DNA from: Bathymodiolus brooksi
Lineage: Eukaryota; Mollusca; Bivalvia; Mytilida; Modiolidae
DNA: 64,000 nt
Direction of reading: 5' to 3'
Assembly (NCBI GenBank): GCA_963680875.1
Contig: OY804579.1
Span: 19,639,804-19,703,803, forward strand
Shown piece by piece: positions 42,301 to 51,300 of this stretch (positions within the stretch are counted from its first letter, which is position 1; each line of letters begins with the position of its first letter). The position numbers were made by a program, and so were the translations under genes. The notes under the pieces were generated by a model. That model searched no databases, was not told where the DNA came from, and saw only the letters and a program-made list of their open reading frames with translations.

Positions 42301-45300
42301 AAGGTCCTCTGTTTTTTATGCCGATCGGAAATCCAAGATGGCTGCCACCACATGTCATAGTATTAACACAGGACCATATCGGGAAAATACAGAAATATCT
42401 TCTTCTCTGAAGCTATTGCACTGATTGAACCTAAACTGTGCATCAATCATTGGAAGGTCCTTTACAAACTTTGTGTTTTTTATGTTGATCGTAATTCCAA
42501 GATAACTACCACTGCAGGACATAGTTTTTACATAGGACCAATTGGTTTTTTTTATAACCAGGTGAACGATACAGGCTCTTGAGAGCCTCTGGTATTTTTT
42601 ACCTTTCATAAATTAAAATTTCAATAATTTAATGCGATAAAATCTCCATAAAATATTATTTTGTTATGTAGTATGATTTTTGTTATGTAGCAGGATGTTC
42701 TGAACCAGCTGATCTCTCTTCCAGTGTTCTTTTATGAGCAGAATTTGTGTTTCCATTGTATATATGTTGAATGTGTTTTGTTATGTAATGTGATATTCAC
42801 CAGTATGATGTTCATATAAAATAGTGTTCGGTTCATCATGCCAGTCAGTATCTGTTGTGTTATTTTATTTCAATGCTTTTTGTTTATGTCAAATATTATG
42901 CGTTAAATATTTTTATTTACATATTGTGGGATTAGGGTTATGGTTTTTAATGCCACTTTCAACAATATTTCAGTTATATCGTGGTGGTCAGTTTTTTTTT
43001 GGTGAAGGAAACCAGAGTACCCGGAAAAAATCAGCGGCCTGTCGCAAGTCACTGGCAAACTTTATCACATAATATTGTATCGGGTACACCATGCCATGAG
43101 CGGGATTCAAACTCAAGCTCTAGTAGATATAGGCACTGATTGCATAGGTAGTTGTAAATCCAACTACCATACGATCACGACCATGATAATTTTCAGTATC
43201 ATGGTCAGTCTATTCAGACTGAAAATATCCCTCTATAAGATTAAAGTACCGATAAAGAATAACATCCTTTTGAGATGATACCCGATATCTGTTTTGTACC
43301 TTTATATATTTAAGGTAAATGGTGTGGATATGACGATGTTAAATCATTTCGAGGCCGTGACATATCTCCATAAAGCTCCTTCAATTGTTACTATAAGAGT
43401 ATACAGAGACCCTATTACTCAGAAGAGTGTTAATTATACAGAAGATATAGTGTCTGAAGAAGAGATAACCCAGGTATTACTAAATAAGGATTGTTTAATG
43501 GTAATTATACAGAAGATATAGTGTCTGAAAGGGAGATAACCCAGGTATCTAAATAAGGATTACTTAAAGGCTTAACACAGGAAACTAAATAAAGATTGTT
43601 TAAAGGCATAACACAGGTAACTGATGAAGTAATATGATCATCTTAACAGGTTATTGATGGTCCATATAAAAAATTGCAATTGCAATTATTTATTTTTTTG
43701 CAAATAGGGGTCTAAAAGGTGCCCAAATTCCATATTTAACACTTGAAATAGTAAAGCAAGACAAATGCCCAAAATACAATGGTTCCAGAATATTACTGTG
43801 TCCAACACATTATTGTGTACAGAAATTTACTATGTCAAACAAAATACCGTGTCCACACGCTTGTAATATGCACTTGTTTAACTTTCCCTTGTTGACATGC
43901 TACAGTCGTATCATGCTTCGCTCTGCATAGCACTTTATTTATTGTATACAAATGTTTTAGGGAGATGAGGAGCAAGTCCTAAGTGACGAGGAGAGTGATT
44001 CAGAAACAGAAAGTGTAGAGGCTGGTACTGGTCAGTTTAGTCATACCAGTTCAGTGGGATCAGATTCAGAGACAATTGACTCTTATGTAACTTTAAATAA
44101 ACTTGATAATTATGACAATAATGAAAGTGATCATGTGTATAGTGGTGAGGATTATCAGAATAACAGTAAATTATCCCCTCCAGGGAAAAAAGACAGCCTC
44201 AGGTCTCAGGAAAGTGAGGAATTAGATTCAATTGGAATGAATTTATCTGAGGTATGTATAAGTTACGAAGTAAAGTTTTATAAGCCATTTCATATGTCAC
44301 TCCAATCAAATTTCCAAAGAAATTCAAGGAATTTCTCTTTTAAAATACATTTATCAGATTATCCTAAGATTTCCATATTTAGCAGATTTTTGCAAGGAAA
44401 CCGCTGCATTCCAGAGTTATATAACTTTGTAAGATTAATATATGCCAGTAAATATCAAAATGTTATATAACTTTGTAAGATTAATATATGCCAGTAAATA
44501 TCAAAATGTTATATAACTTTGTAAGATTAATATATGCCAGTAAATATCAAAATGTTATATAACTTTGTAAGATTAATATATGCCAGTAAATATCAAAAGA
44601 ATCTTACTAGTGTAGGCTATGTTGGTACATGTAGTACCTTTTTTTACCAGTCATTTATGTCAAATTCATTTACCATACTTCAACATATTTTAAAGGGAGG
44701 TAAGTTTTAAATGGAATTATGAATTGTGTATAATTATGGAATGCATTTGTATGTTTATACTTCATTGGTTTAATTTAATTTTTGTGATTAGGTTGATTTC
44801 TTATAACTATTCATAGCCAACACTTTTCATCCTGCATTTTACATAACATTCACTTTTTGGCACCTGACCTTGAAATCATTGACAAACTACTTCTGAGTCG
44901 CCATGTGTCTACATGCAATAATATATTATTTGTGGGGTTTTTTACCATCAACAATGCATGTACAGGCAAAATATCTTCGTATGTCCACATTTGTATCATT
45001 TAACCAAATATTTATCATAAGAATAAGACAAGCAAAAACAACCCTAAAATACCATGTTTCAAATCAATTGAAATAGCAGAAAATAACAGATTTCAATGCA
45101 TTTCAATGACTTTTGCTGTTTATTTTAACTGAAGACTGGGCTGATGAGGATTGAGTTAGTTAAATCCCCCTCAGGAGAACTTGGCTTCGGTTTAGTCACA
45201 GCAGAAAAGGGCCAACAGACAGGTATTTTTGTCAGGTCCATCACAGAAGATGGTGTGGCAGGTAGAGATGGACGTCTACAGGTGATGGATAGAATAGTTC

Positions 45301-48300
45301 AGGTGAGAATGTTTAAATGACTAAAGAATAGTAGACAAACCTGCCTATATGCTCACCTTTATTAAAAGGTCACGTTTTCTTGTCCTGTCATAGAAAATTG
45401 TATTTGAATTGAACCTATTTTTAGAGATAACTTGTCTTAGAAGACAACTTTTTCTTTGTGTCAAAGATGACCTCTTGATCAGGTTTGATTATATTACCTT
45501 GGAAATGTAAGGGGTGTTAATGGCAGGAATAACAAATCAAAGTTTATCGAAATGAAAGTCAGTAATTGTTTTATTATATGAAACTGTTATTACGGTAATG
45601 TGTTATTTGTGATTTTTAATGGTAACAAGAAAGATCTATGAATACTGCAAAGATTAATTTAGATCGTTCCAGAGGAGCCCTTGGAATGTTATATTAACCT
45701 CACGTGACGCTAAGATTCAAAGTAGGGGTTTTCTGATTTTAGCGTCACATGAGGTTAATATAGCATTTCAAAGACTACTCTGGAACGATCTAAATTAATA
45801 TTTGCAGAAATTGAAGGCTTAGACAGTATTCAGAAAGTTCTATCAAGAAAACTTCTCATGTTTTTAGCCAATCAGATAAAAGAAATATTTATAATCATAT
45901 AATAATTGCATTTGTTATTTTGCATCATGCTTTTATGTAGGTCAGTCATATCATGTCATGTATTTTTGGAGTTATTTTAGGGTATGAGTTTTGCTCATTG
46001 TTGAAGACCCTACTGTAACTGTGACTTAGATTACAAAATTACATGAAAAAATAAACATTTTACGTTTTTAGCTCACCTGACCCTTCTATTGCCATCACTT
46101 GACGTCCATTGTCCGTCCTTAAACATTTCAATCTTCTTCTAGAGAACCACTGAAGCAAATGGGACCAAACGTGGCAGGAATGTTCATTTGTATGGTCTAA
46201 CCAAGTGTTGTTACTTTCGTTACGATCGGTTATCCAACATGGCTGCCAGGGGCCATAAAAGCCTCTGATTGGCTGAAATTTTTAATGATCTTCTTAACTG
46301 ATACTACATGGAGGATGGAATTGAAAATTGTCATGAATGATCATTGCAAGCCTGCTAACCAAGTGTTGTTACTTTTTGGACCGATTGAAAATCCAAGATG
46401 GCCGCCAGCGGGGAACATAATTTAACATTGCGACCCTATGGGAAATATGTAAAACAAACTTCTTCTCAAGAACCATTGGATGGATTGGAACCATACTTGG
46501 CAGAAATGTTCCTGACAAGGTTCTGATCAATTGTTGTTACTTTTTGTTCCGATCGGTTATCCAATATGGCTGCCAGGGGCCATAATAGCCTCTGATGGGC
46601 TGAAATTTCAAAGATCTTCTCCGATACTACATGGAGGATGGAATTGAAAATTGTCAAGAATGATCATTGCAAGCTGCTAACCAAGTGTTGTTACTTTTTG
46701 GACCGATTGAAAATCCAAGAATGCCACCAGCGGGTGACATAAGTTAACAGCGACCCTATGGAAAATATGTAAAACAAACTTCTTCTCAAGAACCACTGGA
46801 TGGATTGGAGCCATACTTGACAGAAATGTTCCTTGCAAGGTCCTTATCAAGTGTTGTTACTTTTTGTTCCGACCGTCCTCCATTCAAGATGGCTGCTGTT
46901 ACTAAAAATAGAAATTTCTTCAATTGTCCATTTTTCTTTCAGCTGATTTATACCGATTATGCAAATTAGGCATATTTTGATAAAAGATCACATTTAAATC
47001 ATCTCCTCAGAAACTGCTGTACCAAATTAAACCAAACCTGGCAGGGATGGTCCCTGGGTGGGTCCCTTTCAAAATTGTGTCCGACAGCCCTGCCCTCCAT
47101 TCAAGATGGCTGCTGACGTAATAAAAATAGAAATTTCTTCAATTGTCCATTGCTGCTGTAGTATAAGTCAAAATGAGCTCAAATTTTAACTGCAGCTACA
47201 TGTCAAGGAGTAGTTTAGCATATATTCCAGGTTTTTCTGTGAAATATTTCTTTCAGCCGATTTATACCGATTATGCAAATTAGGCATATTTTGATAAAAG
47301 ATCACATTTAAATCTTCTCCTCTGAAACCGCTGAACCAAATTAAAGCAAATTTGGCTGGGATGGTCGTTGGATGGTCCCTTTTCAATATTGTGTCCAACA
47401 GCGCCGCCCTCCATTCAAAATGGCTGCTGTTACCAAAAATAGAAATTTCTTTAGTTGTCAATTTCTGCTTTATTACAAATCGAAATGAACTCAAAGTTTA
47501 ACTGCAGCTACATGGCAATGAGTAGTTTAACATATATTCTGGGTTTTTCTGTGAGATTTTTTCAGCCAGTCTATTCCATTTAGGAATGTTATGAGATAAA
47601 AATCACATCAAAATCTTTTGCTCAGAAATTTGAGTTAAAATGATCTTTGGATGGCCCACTTTCAAAATTATGTGTAACACCCCCATTTTCTATTAACTTT
47701 CGATGTCAAATTGAAAACCAGGTGAGCGATTGCAGGCTCCTGGGAGCCTCTAGTTTGTGAAACATTTGTGTATGCTTTGCAGTATAATCAAAAATAAATA
47801 ATAACAACACTAAAAGACAGTACAAATCAATTTTAAAATTAAATACCAAATACAAGATTTTTTCCCTTTATTGTTCATTTTAGATAAATGATGAATCTTT
47901 GGTTGGTTTAACTCACAAGAAAGCAGTAGTTATGTTACAGAATATCAAAGGACAAGTTGTACTGACAGTGTCAAGGTAAGTTTAATGTGTTACATATACA
48001 ATTTTACTACTTACAATCTTGAACAGAATACATTTTTGTTGTGGTGCTTTTATTTTCAATTTACAAGCAAAAGAAAAGACGAGATACTTTCATGCAAAAC
48101 GAATTTATAATTGTCATATGTTTAATGAATAAGTATAACACATACTATTTAGATATTAAACCACATTATTTTGATAATGTAATACAATAGTCCCCCTCTA
48201 ATAAGCCTCCTCTCACCAAAAGCTACCTCTCTTATCACACCAGCTTTCATATGCTCTGAGATAGTAAAATACTACTTAATTGTCTCCATCTAGAGAGGCA

Positions 48301-51300
48301 ACCCCTCCTATAAGGCCACTTTTTCATTGCAGAAAGGGTGGTTTTATTAGGAGGGATGACTGTATTGAATTTATTCGAAAGCAGTATTTTCTGCTAGAAG
48401 TTGGAACAGCTCATCTTGTGAAATGGAAATACTATGTAATAAGGGGTGGTACCAGATACTTTTACCCACTTATAATGGTAATTGGTACCTTCTGATTTCA
48501 AAGAGTGTTGTACAAGATATTCATGAAAATTGTCCATATTTTAAGAAAAGGTGCCACCTTGTAAATGGTGAAGTACTGGTACACTTTTAAAAATATAAAA
48601 AGCCCTGTGTATATCATTTAATCATCAAAATGAAACTGTAGTACCATTATATAAATGATTTCCAGATTATCAGCAAGGCAGTTAGATCAGATGACACCTC
48701 CAGTGATAATGGATGATGAGTATTTCAGTAATGAAAGTGAGTCGACACCATCAGGGGTTAAAGTTGAAGGTCAAGACTATAGTGTATCAGATGATGAAGA
48801 TGAAGAAGACCAGTATATTGAGGTCATTGAGGGGGCAGATTCTGAGGAGGAAGAAATGAATGAGTTAGTATTAGCAGCTGAGAGGTTGTTATATGACACT
48901 AGTGAATTGGATACTGAAGAAATTGTACCGCATAAAAATAATTTACAAAGTGACGAAAATGATGAAGCTCTTGGTGGAACTTTAACATCCTTGACATCGT
49001 TAAATGACAATGAAGAGCTCCACACTAGAACTTTTAACATGTCATCGTTACCTAGGAAACTAGACATGAAGGTACCAGAAGAAGTCAACTTTGAATGGTT
49101 ATGTTCTTGTGTGCCCCTCATGTCCATGAAAAATGAAATGAAATCGTCAGTGTCAGAAGTGGCCAAGATCTTCCAGCATAAGTTAGAACAAGGTGATCCA
49201 GGAGAAGAATACAAGGTATTACATGTATTTGTTTTTATCAGGTGCATGCATGTAAGATTTTCTATAGAATTGACATAATTTCCCAGGGATTACATTTATT
49301 TAATTAGAGAATGGCTTGTATAGACTGATTACAATTAAAATGAGACATATAGATTGAACTGTCCATATGCAAGAAACATGATTGTATATGGAGAACTTGT
49401 GTTCAGCACTGTTCTTTTATTATTGTACTTGCTTATGTATTTTCTTGTTTTGATACCAATTATAATGTAATAATTAAATACAGAACAAAATATCTGAAAA
49501 ACATTACAGTGGATTTGTACCTACATCATTTGCAATAATAAATACATCTACTGATATGTGCTATACTATAGTAAACAATACATCTACAATATTTAAATGT
49601 TTTATAGGAGCTACGACATGTAAAGATGACAGATAATTGTAGTGTGGCCAGACAGACAGATAATAAACTCAGTAATAGATTTAGAAATGTGTTGCCATGT
49701 AAGTATTACTACAATCTGATATATTGATATATGAGGTAATGTAGTTCCTCTTTATTTGTGCAAGATATTCTTTTCTTGTATCCCCTTGTACAAGACGAGC
49801 CATACACACAGTTTCCTGCAAAATTACCTCTTTATTATTTAATATTACAACCACTTAAAGACGTAACATCCGATCAGCCTGATCGGGAGACATGCACATT
49901 AAGATGTCATTATTTATAGTAAAGTAGGCTGGTAAGTTACTGATAAACAACAGCTGATAATGATAAACATAAGCACAATGACATGGATGAGGACTCTTAC
50001 GTGAATATATAAACACAACATCAAACATATCAAATTAGATTTCTAAATGTTCATACTTAAAGAGTTACATCTTTAAGATTATTTGATCTATTATCAAGCA
50101 AGCTAGCACTATAAAAACTGGTCACCTGGCATTAAACAACAATCACTCACTCGCTTAAAACTTTTTTATGTTCACTGTGAAACAGGCAGAAAAAAAAGCT
50201 CCTTATATTTTTCAACTGTGTAAAAAAATTGTATATTAATTCAAAGTGAAAACATTAATCTGTGTTGACCTTGAAATAACAAGCTTCAACTATATATTTA
50301 TATATATATACATGTGTCATGTATTGTTGAATTATTGACAAATGCATATGTAATTAAAAAAACCAATATGATTCATTACAGATGATTTCAACAGAGTATG
50401 TTTAACAGGACTGGACAACTATATCAATGCTAGTCACATTGCAGCCCCAGTTGGGGAGGAGGAATGTCATTATATTGCCTGTCAAGGACCCCTCCCTCAG
50501 ACATGTGAACACTTCTGGCAGATGATCTGGGAACAAGATGTATCTGTCATTATGATGTTGACTTTAGATGTGGAATCTAGTAAGGTCAAATGTCATCGGT
50601 ACTGGCCTGACTGTACAGAAACTCCATTGTTTGTTTGTGATAGGTGAGATTTTATATTTGTTTGTGATAGTTAAGAATTTATATTTTTTTTGTTAAAGGT
50701 GAGATTTTGTTTTTAATTTAATTCTTTATTTATATGATCAGAATTGTTGACAGCAGATGGCTATGCAGTTTTCCTCTGATTTTATATTTGTTTGTTTGTG
50801 ACAGTTGAATATTTATTTTAGTTTGAGATACGTATGTGATAATTTAAACCACCTTTGTTTGTTTGATACAGTGTTAAATAATAAATTTGAGTTTTGTGAA
50901 AATTATTTTGACATGATCTCATATCAGTTTCCTTGTATCATTTAATTACCTCATCTTAGTGATCATGTGGAATATATGACTGGCTTATATTGTGTTGTAT
51001 ATTATTTCTTTTATTTTTTCAGTCAATTAAAAGTCAGCTTAGTAGAGGGTCAAACCTTAGAACATTTTGATATCAAGGAGATTGAAATAGAGAAAGTTAC
51101 ATCAGGGGAAATCAAAAGAATTTATCATCTGAACTATACTACATGGCCTGATTATGGTGTACCATCTTCACCTGTCCCTATACTTCAGGTAAATATTACA
51201 CTTAACAAACAATTATGGAAAGAAAATTAAACAATACGCTTGTTTCGAATCATGTCAATTCCGACCATGTTCCGTCTTTTTCGTGTCTTGACGTCTGAAA

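Noticed and set aside
38471..42424. Frames of 80-230 codons with AAGATGGCCGCC-derived peptides
   Set aside because: They arise from the dimeric repeat in a Helitron-like element and change frame with every indel.
48777..49247. Antisense frame of 156 codons opposite exon 25
   Set aside because: Shadow of a Glu/Asp-rich exon: GAN-rich codons read as Ser-rich on the other strand.
50560..50640. RYWPD in exon 27 as the WPD loop
   Set aside because: This is the conserved CxRYWP motif; the catalytic WPD loop is TWPDYGVP in exon 28.
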